NCBI GenBank assembly: GCA_015680905.1 | Contig: CM027380.1 | Coordinates: 35,704,001 to 35,768,000 of the forward strand | Length of the DNA: 64,000 nucleotides | Direction of reading: 5' to 3' | DNA from: Coptis chinensis | Taxonomy: Eukaryota > Streptophyta > Magnoliopsida > Ranunculales > Ranunculaceae | In this document: piece by piece, positions 45,385 through 57,550 of the stretch | Numbering within the stretch: the stretch's first letter is position 1 | Layout: every line of letters starts with the position of its first letter | Made by a program: the position numbers and the translations under genes | Notes under the pieces: model-generated | What the model saw: only the letters and a program-made list of their open reading frames with translations | What the model was told of the DNA's origin: nothing | Databases searched by the model: none

Positions 45385-45979
45385 TGGCAATCCTTATGAG
45401 CTCCTGAAGGGGACATCATCAGTCCGACTTCTTGCGGGACACGGATTCCTTCTATAATCAACAACACACCTTACATACAATGTCATTACCCAATTCATCG
45501 AGTTTGTTAATTCACAAATGAATCTCACTCATTGATAATTTAAAGCAATGTACACTGCATGTAAGTGCCCGTTATCATATCCGGATTAAGAGGACAAGCA
45601 TCCATAATAACAGAGGTGTTTGTTCTCTTATATAGTCAGTATAAAGAGAAACAACCTCACTTGATCCTGTTCAATACATACAAAGTGTACTAGTATAATC
45701 CTATAGTCAAGATAGACTAATACCAGATTATACTACAACCATACCAATGGTTTGTCCAAATCCATCTAGGTTGTGAACGATTACTTATACTTTATAAGGT
45801 ACTGATGATATGATCTTCTGTGTGTCCACACCATATCATCTACAACATAAAGTATTAGACATATGCATATAACTAATAACATATATAATATGCATAACAT
45901 TTGAACATATGATTCTCATTCAAAATATAAAGAATTAGAGTTAATACAAAAGTAATGCTTTTAGTATATAACCCTATCA
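45385..45979 (-). mobile_element. S3: half LTR of the S1/S2 family
   Basis: On the minus strand it runs from TGATAGGGTTATATACTAAA (45979) to GGAGCTCATAAGGATTGC (about 45385), equal to the first 595 bp or so of S1. The other half is missing. Broken. Confidence 0.85.
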
Positions 45980-47250
45980 TCTGGAACGCGATCGCACGTG
46001 CTAAGAAAAAGTCAGTTCCTTTGCCAACCATTGTGACACTTATCATGGTGTGTTGGGGTTTTCCTATTACTTCTCCTACTACCTACCTTACAATAGCTAA
46101 TATTCTCACCATTCACTCTATCTGCATGAACGGTTTTTGGACTACTGACGTTGCAAAGAACCATGCCGGTGCAGAAATCGGCAAAGCTTGTTCTGCTATC
46201 AACATCTTCACTGAAAATGCATACACAACATATTTAATCCTATGGAAGGCCTTTGTTTAATTCACCAAGGATTAATGACATTATACACATGTCAGAACAT
46301 CATCATCACTAGTCTTCTTGAATTTCACGACCTGCGGACAATACAAGACGAGGAACAAGCACAATTCTTACACAGCCACAACCAGTTCTTGGCAAATCAC
46401 ACTCTCATAATGGAGAACCAAGCCGAGATTTAACAGACATAGAGCGCCCTATTACAATGGGCTATTGTACGAATTGACTTTATCGAGAATCTTAGAAATG
46501 GATTTCTCTCACCTAAGGATCCTCACCGTTACTCGGGCCATGACCCAAATTAAATTTCGCAAATTTCTATTAAAATTTTCGTTCTTTGTCATTTTCTTTT
46601 TAGTTTTTAGTATAGTGCAATTTTCCTATGGTAATAAATGTCATTTGTTTTTACTTATTCATTTCTATCGTATTCTAATTTTTGGTTTATCTTTGTCTAC
46701 AGGTGGTATCTTTCATCACATGTCTTCTACAATGGCACCTCCAAAAATTCTTCCTGAACAATCTTTCCATCCTCTGTTGAATTCTCCTGCATATGGACAT
46801 CTTTTCAGAGACTTCATCACCCAAGTTGGTTGGACCTTCTTCATTCTGCACCCTGAACAGACATACTCTCCAGGTTTGGCAGCTTATTTTTATGATCATA
46901 TGGAGGATACACCTACTGCTCATGGTTTCTTTTTGAACGGATTTGCAATCCGTATTGGTAACACCAGACATCTCTTTTACGAGCCAACAGTTACTATGAC
47001 TTTGGACCTTCCCTATAATCAGCCAACCCCCCCCCCCCCCATTCAATACATCATACAAAACACCTTTAATCACTATTTTTGGGAAGATTTCGCCGGCCTC
47101 TATGGTGATGCCTCACCCAAGTCATTAAACATAAGGAACCTGGCCGATAGCCTGACAACATAATTCCCCTAGCCAGTATGACAATGAATGTTGGGACTGC
47201 TGCAGGGCAAATTCCGAGTATCCCCTGATCTTCCTCTGTGCCTTGTGATC
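45980..47250 (+). mobile_element. E5: Athila-type env-like remnants
   Basis: Two fossil ORFs in the order seen in E4. First (about 45980-46440): a region comparable to the middle of ORF-A (IIWNAIARAKKKSVPLPTIV and later GKACSAIN). Second (46719-47250): ORF-B start, MSSTMAPPKILPEQSFHPLL, GWTFFILHPEQTYSPGLAAY, FYDH, and a later MTMNVGTAAGQIPSIP comparable to LSLNVGTTMLFIL. A pyrimidine-rich stretch ending TCTACAG sits before the second ORF. A poly-C run lies at 47030-47041. Broken; no LTR attached. Confidence 0.6.
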
Positions 47251-50056
47251 TGGAATCCTTTGCTGAATAGAGAAGGGATGACATGATGGTGAGTTCAGGG
47301 TTGAACCATCTGTTGGCTGCCTACGTATCTCCTTTGTTCTATTGGAGAATCAAACTCTATTTTGCGTAGTTCCTAAGAGCGAATCCCTATCGTTTATATA
47401 GGAAGGGCGACGAGAGTCTTAGGGTTAGGGATGTCCTCACCGCTTGTGAGTTCCCTTCCATCTTTGGACTTTGCCTTCCTATTAGGATTCATCTTCTTAT
47501 AGGAAGTCTGAATCTAGACCATATCTTATGAGAGGTAAGTTTCCTTGTTGATCATAATGTCCCATCGTGTATGGGAAGATTATATCTAAAAGATAACTCC
47601 TAAGATATGTCTTCACGATTCCTTCCTTATCATCAAAGATCGCCATCTTCAGTTTCCTTCTGTTCAGGAACTATCTATATCAGTTCCTAACGACTGGGGT
47701 AACTGTTATGTTTGAAGGTGGCCAGTCATGTGCCTGGCACATTTCCACTAAACACTCATGCTAAACACGAGATTACTTATTCACAGAACTGATCCGATGG
47801 TCCTCGTCTCATTCTGGACATCTAAAGTCTTAGGTTATTTCCCATACATGTGTCATATGTTTAGTGATGGGAAATCCCCCCTACAGATGCCCCCTCTCGT
47901 GCCATCTAGCACGTGGGTGCTTGAAGCAATGCTACTTTTGGAGCAAGAATCCTTTTACAAAACTATTGTTGGGAACTGCTGACGTACCTAACTAATTAAG
48001 ACTCTGAAAAGATGGCTCAAACAGACACGTCATTTCCCGAAAAAGGTAATGATGACAGTTCCATCCCGGAACGACGCACCACTTGGGCTCATCCTAACCA
48101 TCCATCTTATTTGTATATAAGAGATTTGGTGAGAGAACTTTCATTATCTCTTCTACTACCTTTTTCTACATACTAAACCTTTTGATCTCCCATTAGGGTT
48201 TAACCAAAGCTTGAAACTTTTCATCTTTCTCGATCATGAATCCCAACTGGTCACTTGTAAACTTCGGAGATCTTTCCTCCCTAGAACTGATCTGTACAAA
48301 ATTTCACATCCGTGAAGATATTGGCCTAGAGTGGGGGAGGTTATCTGGTGAGTTGGCCTACAAAGAGGTCGCGCTCATCACCATTGGTCAGCTTAGGGCC
48401 AGACTCACTCTTCCCCTTCACCCATTGCTATGAGAGTGTCTGATTCACTTCAATCTTGCTCTTGGTTAGGCAGCACCCCTATTTTACAGAATTGTTATGT
48501 ACTCTGCCTTTCTCACCAAGAGACATGGATTTGCTCTCAACCGTTGGGTGTTCGGTTACTTTTATGAGGTCCGGCGTATTTGAGACCAATCGTACTATTA
48601 CCTCATGACCAGAGACAAGAATTCTCCGATCGTCTTTTTTTAGGTGAAGCAGAGTGACAAAGGATGGGCTGATCACCACCTTCGTGTGTTGGGTGATGCT
48701 TGGGACATTTGCCCCTCCAATGATGATGGTGAGCCAATGGGAATTCCTGTTCCCAGAAAGCACACCCATGCTCCAACCAGTAAGTCTTCCTACTCAGGTA
48801 CTTTATATCTTGACATAAGAGTCTTTCACCTAAATATCTTTTGCTATTATTCGTTAGATAACTCTTCCCCCTGAAATCAACTAACTGCAACTAATGCTGC
48901 TATGGTGGACATTATCAAGAAGATCCCCAAGGAACAGAGGATGCCTTGGGTAATAGTTCCTGATCCCACCTGTCTTTTTGAATATTTCAACATGTCTACT
49001 GAAGAATTGCTGCAACTTGTTCCTGGCTCTTCCCTTTTGAGATAAATACTACGAATTCTGGGCGCACAACACTTCCTCCTCCTGTTGATCAGGATGCCAG
49101 ACTTCTTCCTCCTCCAGTTCAGGATGAATCTTCTTTGATTACTAGAAGAAAAGAAAACCGCAAGGAGAAGAGTTTGGAGGCCGTCTCCAGTGATGCTGCG
49201 ATGTCGGGTTCAGTTCAGGAGCCTGCTGTTAGTGATGATTGTGTGATCACTGATGGGAGGGGCCTGAACTGCTTCATGAACTACTGGCTGCCAGCAATTT
49301 TAAAAGAAGAGTGCATGCGTCCAACAGTTCTAAATTGAAGAGATCTAATACTACTTATAATGTTGCCCCCTCTAGTAAGAAAACAAAGTTTCGCCTTCTC
49401 TTTGTTAGTGAAGATACACTTTTTAAGGTTCTTGCTAGTATTACCCCACCTGTTAAGCTTTGTAAGAATATAGTTGTACCTCCACTAGTTACAGTTCCTT
49501 CTATAGGTTCTGAACAAACTGGTGATAATGTCCTTCTGACTATTGACCCTCCCCTCCCTGATAATTGCAAGGGGAAGGGAATTACTGAAACCACTATTGT
49601 AACTGTCGCTCTCCCTCCTCCTCGATCCAGTGAAAGGAGGGGGGTGATTGACAACATTCTCTATTTGCCAAGATCTCTAGATTCCCCTGAGAGGGAGATG
49701 ATTGTGGAGATAAGGCATTAGGGACAAACTGATGAACTAACTGTTACCAATAAGCACTCTGCTAAAGATGTTGATATCGCGCTTAGAGTTCTGGAAGCTG
49801 CGCGCCTTCTTGTTGACAAGGCTGAAGCCAACATTGCTGGGACCTTGGACTTGTTCTAGAACCCATTTCTGCGGCTTCCGCTGATTCATCCACTGATGCC
49901 ATGGCTACTGGTGAGCTGATCTGGGCGAAAGAGGCCACTGAGAGAAGAGAACTGCAGAGCTGTAGATCTAGGTTGACCATCTCTTGGCAAAAGAGAAGAA
50001 ATCTGATACTGGCTTCAAGAACATGAGAGACGCTATCTCCAACCTTCGGAGCTCCA
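47251..50056 (+). mobile_element. E6: Tat/Retand-type gypsy fragment
   Basis: First part (to about 48230) is LTR- and leader-like: GCCTACGTATCTCCTTTG with GGAGAATCAAACT is a phrase I associate with Tat/Retand LTRs, and a TATA box lies near 48113 (TGTATATAAGAG). From 48237 a gag-side ORF follows. It stops at a direct junction with E4 at 50056/50057. Exact LTR borders were not found. Broken. Confidence 0.55.
48237..50050 (+). pseudogene. E6 Tat-type ORF1 remnant
   Basis: Begins MNPNWSLVNFGDLSSLELIC. Pieces include RWVFGYFYEVRR, YYYLMTRDKNSPIV, DKGWADHHLRVLGDAWDICP, GEPMGIPVPRK and a Lys/Ser/Pro-rich later part, ending with a coiled-coil-like Glu/Lys stretch near 49930-50040. This plan is that of the large plant family often labelled putative gypsy-type transposon protein (from memory PF04195), found at the front of Tat/Ogre elements. 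Function not established. Many breaks. Confidence 0.55.
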
Positions 50057-50520
50057 GGATTTAATCAACAAGTAACAACTCTAGGATTTAATAATCAAAA
50101 TGTTAGGCAAGCAAACAATTATAACCAACCTCCACCACGACAAGGACAAGGTCAGGGTAATTATAATAATTATAACAACCAAGCGCAACCACGACAAGGT
50201 CAAGCACAAAGTCAGGGTAATTATAATAATTATAACAATAATAATTATAATGCAAATCGAGGTATCGTTCCGGTTAATAATAATAACTATCACAACCTAC
50301 CCATAAATAAACAACGTGACATAGTTCTTGTCACATAACCTATAGCTAACACTCTTTCACAACCGGATCGTTTCGATACCTTTATACAATCTCAACAACA
50401 GATTTTGCAAGCCATCCAACTTTCCTTACAGCAGCTAGCTCAAGAGAAAGTACAACCCAAAGGTGTGTTTCGAGGACAAGCGATACCTAATCCTAAAACA
50501 CCAAACACAGCCTTTTAGGT
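50057..50520 (+). pseudogene. E4 gag, C-terminal part
   Basis: Asn/Gln/Tyr-rich low-complexity nucleocapsid tail with NYNNYNN repeats, then a Gln-rich helix region and PKGVFRGQAIPNPKT, all aligned with E3b gag from about 36600. A few breaks. Confidence 0.8.
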
Positions 50521-51440
50521 GAACGGTAATACTAGTATGGAAAATGTAAACGTAGGTGAGCTAAATGCCATCACCACTCTCCGTTCTAGTAGAGTGGTTG
50601 ACAATAATGTAACTATGCCTATATTTAACCCACAAGTAGTCCCTACACAGGAGATTGAACTAGATACCGAAATGGAAACTGAAGAGCCTACCCCTGTAGA
50701 GGTATTAGTTAAACCACAACCTAAGAAACAAAAAGCAAAGGTTAGATATCCAATTGAACCATACGCTAAGCATAGAGAGACACCACCGTTTCCCCAGAAA
50801 TTAGCTATGTTAAACAGAGATACAAACTTTGGCGAGATTAGGGAAGTATTCAAGAATCTGACGATTAACCTACCCTTTCTCGAAGCAATTAAAAAATTAC
50901 CTTACCACGCTAAGTTTCTTAAGGAGTTGTGCACTACTAGGCGTAGGACAAATATTCCTAAAGATGCCTTTCTAACTGAACAATTTCCAACTTTAACATA
51001 ACATAATGGAATTGTGAAGTACAAGGACCCTAGTAGTCCTACTGTACAATGCACCTTAGGAGATTTTCACACAACCACCGCTTTATTAGACCTGGGGGCA
51101 AGTGTCAACTTACCCCTGTATTATTTATAGAAACAAATAGGTCTACAAGAGATGCAACCTACTTAAATGACTTTGCAATTAGCGGATAGGTCTATTAAGT
51201 ATCCTAAGGGTGTGGTTGAAAACGTGCTAGTTAAAGTTCAGGATTTCTACTATCCTGCTGATTTTGTTATCCTCGATATAGAAATCGTTAATGACTCTGT
51301 TCTGATCATCTTAGGGCGTCCATTTTTGGCAACTGCCAACGCGCTTATAAACTACCGAAATGGTTTGATGTCCTTGTCTTTTGGCCATCTTTCGGTTGAG
51401 GTAAATGTTTTTAAAATGATGAAACAGTTACTAGATTCAT
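50521..51440 (+). pseudogene. E4 protease region
   Basis: Linker with KPQPKKQKAKVRYPIEPYAK, then FKNLTINLPFLEAIKKLPYH and the aspartic-protease segment with LDLGASVNL (about 51083) and IILGRPFLAT (about 51305). Cuts the polyprotein in active relatives. Parallel to E3b 37100-37890. A few breaks. Confidence 0.85.
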
Positions 51441-53330
51441 CTATAGATGGAAGTGTAAACATGATTGAGAACTTAGCGCAAGATTACCTTAATAACACGT
51501 TTCCAGAAAACTATATGTATAAATTCCTTTCTTTTGGAAGTTCAGATTTTGTCGATGACTCCTACGTACAAGAAGTCAATACCATCTTCGAGTCTACACA
51601 AATCGTAGAACCTTCAGTTGCTCCATATATAGAGTTTGAAGACCTGCTGCCTAAGCAAGTATTCATTACTCAAGATGAGGACATCCCAGAAGCTTTTATC
51701 GACATATCAACCGCCCCGGTACTTAAACCTCTTCCTCCTGAGTTAAAATATATTCAACTTGATCCGGATGGTAGCCATCCGGTAATTATATCTTCTCTGT
51801 TATCTAAGGAGGAAGAGACACGTTTAATCAAGGTGATTAAGGAACATCGCTTTGCGATTGGTTGGTCCCTAGCCAATATTAAGGGAATTGACCCTAATGT
51901 GTGCACTCACCGTATCCATTTGGAGGATAACACAAAGACTTCTCGTGAACCTCAGCTTCGTTTCAACCCGGCCATGAAAGAAGTGGTCAGGAAAGAAGTC
52001 TTACAGTTACTTGATGCGGGTATCATATACCCAATCTCTAATAGCGAATGGGTCAGTCCTATTCATGTAGTTCCAAAAAAATTAGGGATTACAATGGTAC
52101 GTAATGCCAAGGGTGAATATGTTGCCACACATGGTCCTATAAAATGGAGGATCTGCACTGATTATAGACGTTTAAATGCCATGACATAAAAGGATTATTT
52201 TCCATTACCCTTTATAGATCAGATGCTAGAACGTCTAGCTGGTCATGCTTTTTACTATTTTTTGGATGGCTACTCTGGCTATTTCCAAATTATTATTGAT
52301 ATTGATGACCAAGAAAAGACTACCTTTACATGTCCTTTTGGAACATACGCCTATAAAAGAATGCCTTTTGGCCTTTGTAATGCTCCTGGTACCTTCCAGC
52401 GGTGTATGCTTCATATATTTAGTGACATGGTAGAGCGTTTTATGGAAGTATTCATGGATGATTTTTCTATCTATGGAGACTCTTTCACTGAATGCCTGTC
52501 TAACATATCTAAGGTTTTGACACGGTGTGAAGAGAAGAGTCTAGTTTTAAATTGGGAAAAATGTCATTTCATGGTAAAAAAAGGGCATAGTACTAGGTCA
52601 CATTGTATCTAGTGATAGCATAAAAGTTGATAAGGCCAAACTAGATAAGATAGCGACTCTACCTATACCACGGACTGTCCGTGATATTAGAGCCTTTCTA
52701 GGCCATGCAGGTTTTTATAGGCATTTTATCAAAGATTTTTCGAAAATAGCTAGGCCGCTAACTAATCTGCTTTTAAAGGATGCCATCTTTGATTTTAATT
52801 TTAACTATAAATAGGCTTTTGAAACTTTAAAAGCCACCTTAACTTCTGCACCCATTATACAGCCTCCCGATTGGTCTAAACCTTTCGAACTCATGTGTGA
52901 TGCTAGTGATTATGCAGTTGGTGCGGTCTTGGGACAGAAACTAGATAATAAATCCACTGTTATTTATTATGCTAGTAAAAATCTAAACGATGCTCAAAGG
53001 AATTATACAACTACTGAAAAAGAATTTTTAGCTGTCGTTTATGCTTTAGATAAGTTTCGTCCTTATTTGGTTGGTTCTAAGACTCTAGTTTACACCGACC
53101 ATGCAGCCCTTAGGTACCTTCTCGCAACGAAGGATGCTAAGCAAAGATTAATCTGATGGATTCTCCTCCTGCAAGAGTTCACATTAGAAATAAAGGATAA
53201 AAGAGGGGTCGAAACATAGTTGCCGACCACTTATCTAGACTGACAAACAACGATGATAGTGATTTGGAGTCCATAATCGACTCTTTTCCTGATGAGTATT
53301 TGTATGCTATTTTTTCTACACCATAGTATG
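51441..53330 (+). pseudogene. E4 reverse transcriptase and RNase H
   Basis: RT region from about 51790: HRFAIGWSLANIKGIDPNVC, WVSPIHVVPKK, WRICTDYRRLNAMT, FLDGYSGYFQI, MPFGLCNAPGTFQRCM and VFMDDFSIYG, the standard Ty3/gypsy series. RNase H from about 52880: [32 protein letters not shown] and VYTDHAAL. Together they copy element RNA into DNA. The only RT in the window apart from the LINE. Several breaks. Confidence 0.92.
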
Positions 53331-53338
53331 CTGACATC

Positions 53339-54597
53339 GTGAATTATTTAGCGGCTGATGCTATTCCTTATGATTGTTCAAGAAATGAACGTAAGAAGTT
53401 CTTGGCCAGAGTTAAGCTATACTACTGGGATGAGCCCTACCTTTTTAAGTATTGTACGGATCAGATTATTCGTCGTTATATTCCCCAGTGGGAATATAAT
53501 GAGGTTCTCTCATTCTGTAATGAAAAAGAGTGTGGTGGCCATTTCAGTGGTATGAAAATAGCTGCTAAAATTCTACAATGTGGGTTTTATTGGCCTACTC
53601 TCTTTAAAGATGCCCAAGTGCATTGCAAGGCGTGCATTCGTTGCCAACAACTTGGGCGAATCATGAAGCGTAATATGATGCCATTGAATCCAATCATGGT
53701 GGTAGAAATTTTTGACGTATGGGGCATTGATTTCATGGGTCCCTTTCCAGTTTCCCACAGCTTCATCTATATTCTAGTTGTCGTGGACTACGTGTCTAAA
53801 TGGATAGAGGCCATTGCTTGCCGTAGCAATGACCATAAGATAGTTGTGCTTTTTGTTAAAGAGTATATTTTCTATCGATTTGGCATTCCCAAGGCCATCA
53901 TTAGTGATGGTGGAACACATTTTTGCAACAAAGTTGTTGCATCACTTGTGAAGAAATATGGAGTTACAAATAAGGTAGCAATTCCGTATCATCCACAAGT
54001 AGAAGTTTCTAATATGGAAATCAAAAAGATCTTAGAAACAACTATAAATCCTGATAGGAAAGATTGGTCAAAGCGTCTATCTGATGCCTTATGGGCATAT
54101 ATGACTACTTTCAAAACTCCTATAGGTATGTCTCCTTTTAGACTTGTATTTGGGAAACCTTGTCAATTGCCTGTTGAATTGGAGCACCGTGCTATGTGGA
54201 CTATAAAAAGCCTTAACTTCAATTTTGATGAGGCGGGTGTCAAACGCAAGTTACAATTGAATGAGCTTGAAGAAATCCGTAACGATTCTTCGCAAAGGAT
54301 TATAAAGCTAACATGAAACGTGTTCATGATAAACAAATTTTGCGCAAAGAGTTTGTGATAGGTCAAAAGGTCTTACTTTACAATTCCCGTCTACATATTT
54401 TTCCAGGGAAATTAAAAACCCGTTGGACTGGTCCTTTTCTGGTTACTGAAGTCACCCCTTACGGGGCAATCACCTTGGTAAATCCCAATGACAACAGTAC
54501 CTTTCAAGTAAATGGCCAACGGTTGAAACATTTTCACGAGCTATTGTCCCCTGATGTAGAGGAAGTCCTTTTACAAGATCCTGTCTATGAGGACTAA
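53339..54597 (+). pseudogene. E4 integrase and pol end
   Basis: His/Cys N-terminal domain (CGGHFSGMKIAAKILQ ... CKACIRCQQ, about 53530-53650). Catalytic core with WGIDFMGPFPVSHSF, YVSKWIEAIAC and GIPKAIISDGGTHFCNKV. C-terminal region with WTGPFLVTEVTPYGAITL and VNGQRLKHFHELL, the chromatin-binding-type end of gypsy integrases. Joins element DNA to the genome. Athila lineage by order and by what follows. A small number of breaks. Confidence 0.92.
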
Positions 54598-54629
54598 CCT
54601 TTTTCATTGGTGTACTTCCTTTCATTTCC

Positions 54630-54720
54630 ATATATTGGTAAGTGTACCATTAAGGTAATCGGGCCCTCCCTATGGAGTGTGTGGCTGTAAGTACCGGATC
54701 CTAAGTCCACGGTTACCATA
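54630..54720 (+). promoter_or_regulatory. Conserved post-ORF block, E4 copy
   Basis: TATGGAGTGTGTGGCTGTAA then GTACCGGATCCTAAGTCCACG, 50-100 bases after pol. Matches E1 13861 and E2 17931. Splice-donor-like TGTAAGT. Spliced env-like RNAs are reported for the Athila-lineage element Bagy-2, from memory. Confidence 0.6.
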
Positions 54721-55562
54721 ATTCACCTTTTCCACTCTTGCATGTTTTCTCGGGTTTTGAGTCATGTCCCTCTATGGTGTGAATTATGCATTTAATGCTT
54801 TCTTGTTTTCTTATATTAAATTTTATTCATTAAAAGAATTTTTGTTGAAATCACAAACATAGTAAGTTAAGAAGTCTCGGGAATCTGACTTTTAAAGACC
54901 CACTTTTTAAAACAAATTTTCTCAACTCTGTGTCTAAAATTTGTTTGGGGGTGGGGTGTTCGTTTCCATCCTGGATTTTTTAACTTTCTAGTGGTGTCGT
55001 TTCGCATAATTTCATCATGCACGCACTTTGAGGCATTTTCCATGTCCTTATATGTCACCCACGGTCGGAATAGAGTGTTTTATGGATCATTAGATTGGAA
55101 ATTCTCTCCTGATCATTTCCATATCTCATTAGCAAAAATCAGACCAGTAACGAAGCTGCAATTTAAGTTTGAAGTTGCGCTAAAAATCGAATTTTTAATG
55201 GGATTCGAATTGGGCTTTGGCCCAAGCCCACAGTGCAACCCAAGAACGCATCGCGTTCTTCTTCCTCCTCTTCTTCAAACCACCATTAACAAAAAAATAA
55301 AAAAGCTTCAAACCTAAAATAAAAATAGAAATAAAGATAAAACCTAAATACAACCACGCCCCAAGTTTAAACCCACACCAAATCTCCTCCTACCTACACC
55401 CACCACCACCTCCACCGATTTAAACAACAAAAAACCACCGGAATTTCAGAAATTTCAAACTACCACCACTACCACCGCGCCTCCTGCCATTATTTTTAGT
55501 TAAAGTGTTTTAAAACAAGTCTCCCTACCTTATTCCAACCAACAAAACTTATCAAAACTCCA
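54721..55562 (+). other. Noncoding stretch between pol and ORF-A
   Basis: No gene. Contains GGGAATCTGACTTTTAAAGA (54879), a GTTTGGGGGTGGGG motif (54941), a perfect AAGAACGC/GCGTTCTT hairpin (55242-55260), and a C/A-rich leader-like stretch (55370-55550) before ORF-A. Confidence 0.55.
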
Positions 55563-56694
55563 ATGGCTCAAAGACGTCGGATATTGCCGGAGCACACTTT
55601 TACTACCGACCACTTCGCTCCGTTTTAAGGTGACGAGATGGTTAGGAGAGAATGGAATGGTTTGTGGTACTCGATAGATGATTTTTACCATGAAGAATTG
55701 GTCCGAGAGTTTTATAGGATGAGGGAGTTGAATGGGAATCGAATTTTTGTTAAGGTGGCTGGGCGGAGGAGAGAGGTTACTACTGGGTTGTTGGCTGAGA
55801 TTTTAGGCATTCCACCTAGACACCATCTCGATGCCACATTACAGGATTCCCAGTTTACTGCTGTAAAACCTTTGATGAATGCGACTGTTGTGGAAGGGAA
55901 CTACAATGCGAGCTCGCATTGTGTTCGCCAGTTGTCTCTCCGAACTAACCAGCTGGCTGTAGCTCAGTGGATTGGTAGGAATGTCATAGGGAAGGAGAAA
56001 GTCAGCGATATCGGTCTGAACTGCCTTCACGTTCTATGGATACTCCAGGAGCAGAAGTATGAGTTCTGTATTTTGGAGTTTTTGCGTAACATGATTATGG
56101 GAGTTGGAAAGAGTATTGCACCTCTCCCTATTTTGATAACGAATATCATGATAACCTTGAGAGCGACTCCGAGGTCTGATAGGATTTGCCTGAAGGAGCA
56201 CCGAAATCATCATATTTATACTGAGTGTATCCAGAGAGTTTGGAGGTTGCCTGAAGAGAGGGTAGTCGAGGAGACTGACTCGGAGGATGAGGATGACACG
56301 ACATGTTTTGATGTCGATGCCTTGGAGAGATGTAGGTCTGATGCAAAACACATGGTTGTGATTCACCGTGGCATGCGTTCTCTCAATACTATTTGTGGAG
56401 ACCTCCGAACTCGGCAGGCTACCATGTATCATAACTTCGAGACTCTTGCCCAGTGCAAAGATGAGCGGTGGGAACAGACGAGGGCCGAGATGGAAGCTCA
56501 GCGCCAGTTCCGAGATGACATGCTTGCATGCTTCCTATCCTAGGGGGGTTCTTCTTCGGAGGAGCAGTCTGTGAGGCATGAGGCTCGTCGCGGCAAGATG
56601 GATGGCTCTGGCCCATCGGAAGCCCAAAGGCCATCTACTTCTCGAGCGCATCCCACTACTAGCAGTGAGTGGTTCAGGGATCTAATGAGTTGAT
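55563..56694 (+). CDS. E4 env-like ORF-A
   Basis: Frame from MAQRRRILPEHTFTTDHFAP (55563) with the main open part at 55638-56540 and a Ser/Arg-rich end to 56694; about two breaks. Features: LVREFYRMRELNGNRIFVKV, VTTGLLAEILGIP, a Leu-rich middle with PLPILITNIMITLR, an acidic run (EETDSEDEDD), and a coiled-coil-like Arg/Glu/Gln-rich tail. The N-terminal half follows the pattern of the plant-transposon protein domain common in Athila-type third ORFs (from memory PF20167). No signal peptide or clear membrane span is seen, so an envelope role is not supported by sequence. E5 carries a remnant. Confidence 0.65.
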
Positions 56695-57129
56695 TTGTTT
56701 TATTGTATTTGTTTTTATTTAGTACGGATGTAAAAATATTAGTTCAGTAATTAAATTTGAATTTGGTTGTCGTATGTTATTTGAATTCAATTTTAATATA
56801 AGTTGGTTAATTTCAAATTATGCGTTGTTTTTATCATTAATCCCACCTTCCTGAATTGTTTGGGGGTGTTATTATTTAGCCTAACATAATTCGTTATATA
56901 ATCATCTATTTTAAGAAGTTGTTTTGGAATGAGGGTTGAGAATATTGCCGATATGGGCATCGCTATAAATAGATATTGTGTTAGGATGAAATCTCGATAA
57001 ATTAGGCAGTATCTAACCTAAAAGATATTAGGTTTGTTTTGGAATAGAGTATATGGGTTGTTTCCGTTTTTGGTTTTGGAAATTTTATTATTTTCGGTAA
57101 TTGCCTTAAAACTTTTTGGGTAACTTCCT
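56695..57129 (+). other. Noncoding stretch between ORF-A and ORF-B
   Basis: No gene. Matches E3b 38912-39380 in order, including a GTTTGGGGGTG motif (56858) and AACCTAAAAGATATTAGG (57017). Confidence 0.6.
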
Positions 57130-57245
57130 GATTCGTTTTAGCAACTTAAATCCTATAAAAACTGCATTCATTCTACACTCACAACCCCAACTACATCTCA
57201 CATTCATCTCTCACATTTTATTCCCACTTTACCTTATTTTTCCTC
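57130..57245 (+). promoter_or_regulatory. Promoter-like region before ORF-B, E4
   Basis: GATTCGTTTTAGCAACT, TATA box (CCTATAAAAAC, 57152-57162), CATTCATTCTACAC and a C/T-rich leader. Parallel to E3b 39381-39500, with different TATA spelling but conserved placement. Confidence 0.5.
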
Positions 57246-57289
57246 TGCACTTTAGCCTCACAGCTCCCCGAGCCCACCTACGCCACCCA

Positions 57290-57550
57290 CCCTACCTATG
57301 CCCTCAAAGATTGTCGGAGGAATTCTACCTTTAAGCGACTGCGCCCTCTCCAAAGACAAACCCGAAATACCACTGCGCCCAAAACACTGGAATTCTAGTT
57401 TTCATCCTAAGCGCACCCCGCGCCCATCCCAGGCTAAAGGTGAGCGCACCCTGCGCCCAAGTGCCTGGAATTCAAAACTCAACAGAGCGCACCCGTGCCC
57501 ATCCCAGGCATACCTTGAGCGCACCTGCGCCCTGACCCCTGTGGGCACCA
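57290..57550 (+). repeat. GC-rich repeats before ORF-B, E4
   Basis: Four or more units of AGCGCACCCxGCGCCC with AAGTGCCTGGAATTC between, the same vocabulary as the leader repeats at 28690 and 35028. Confidence 0.75.

Noticed and set aside
46687-47073. Minus-strand ORF across the poly-C run
   Set aside because: Antisense of E5 ORF-B; the Gly run comes from the homopolymer.
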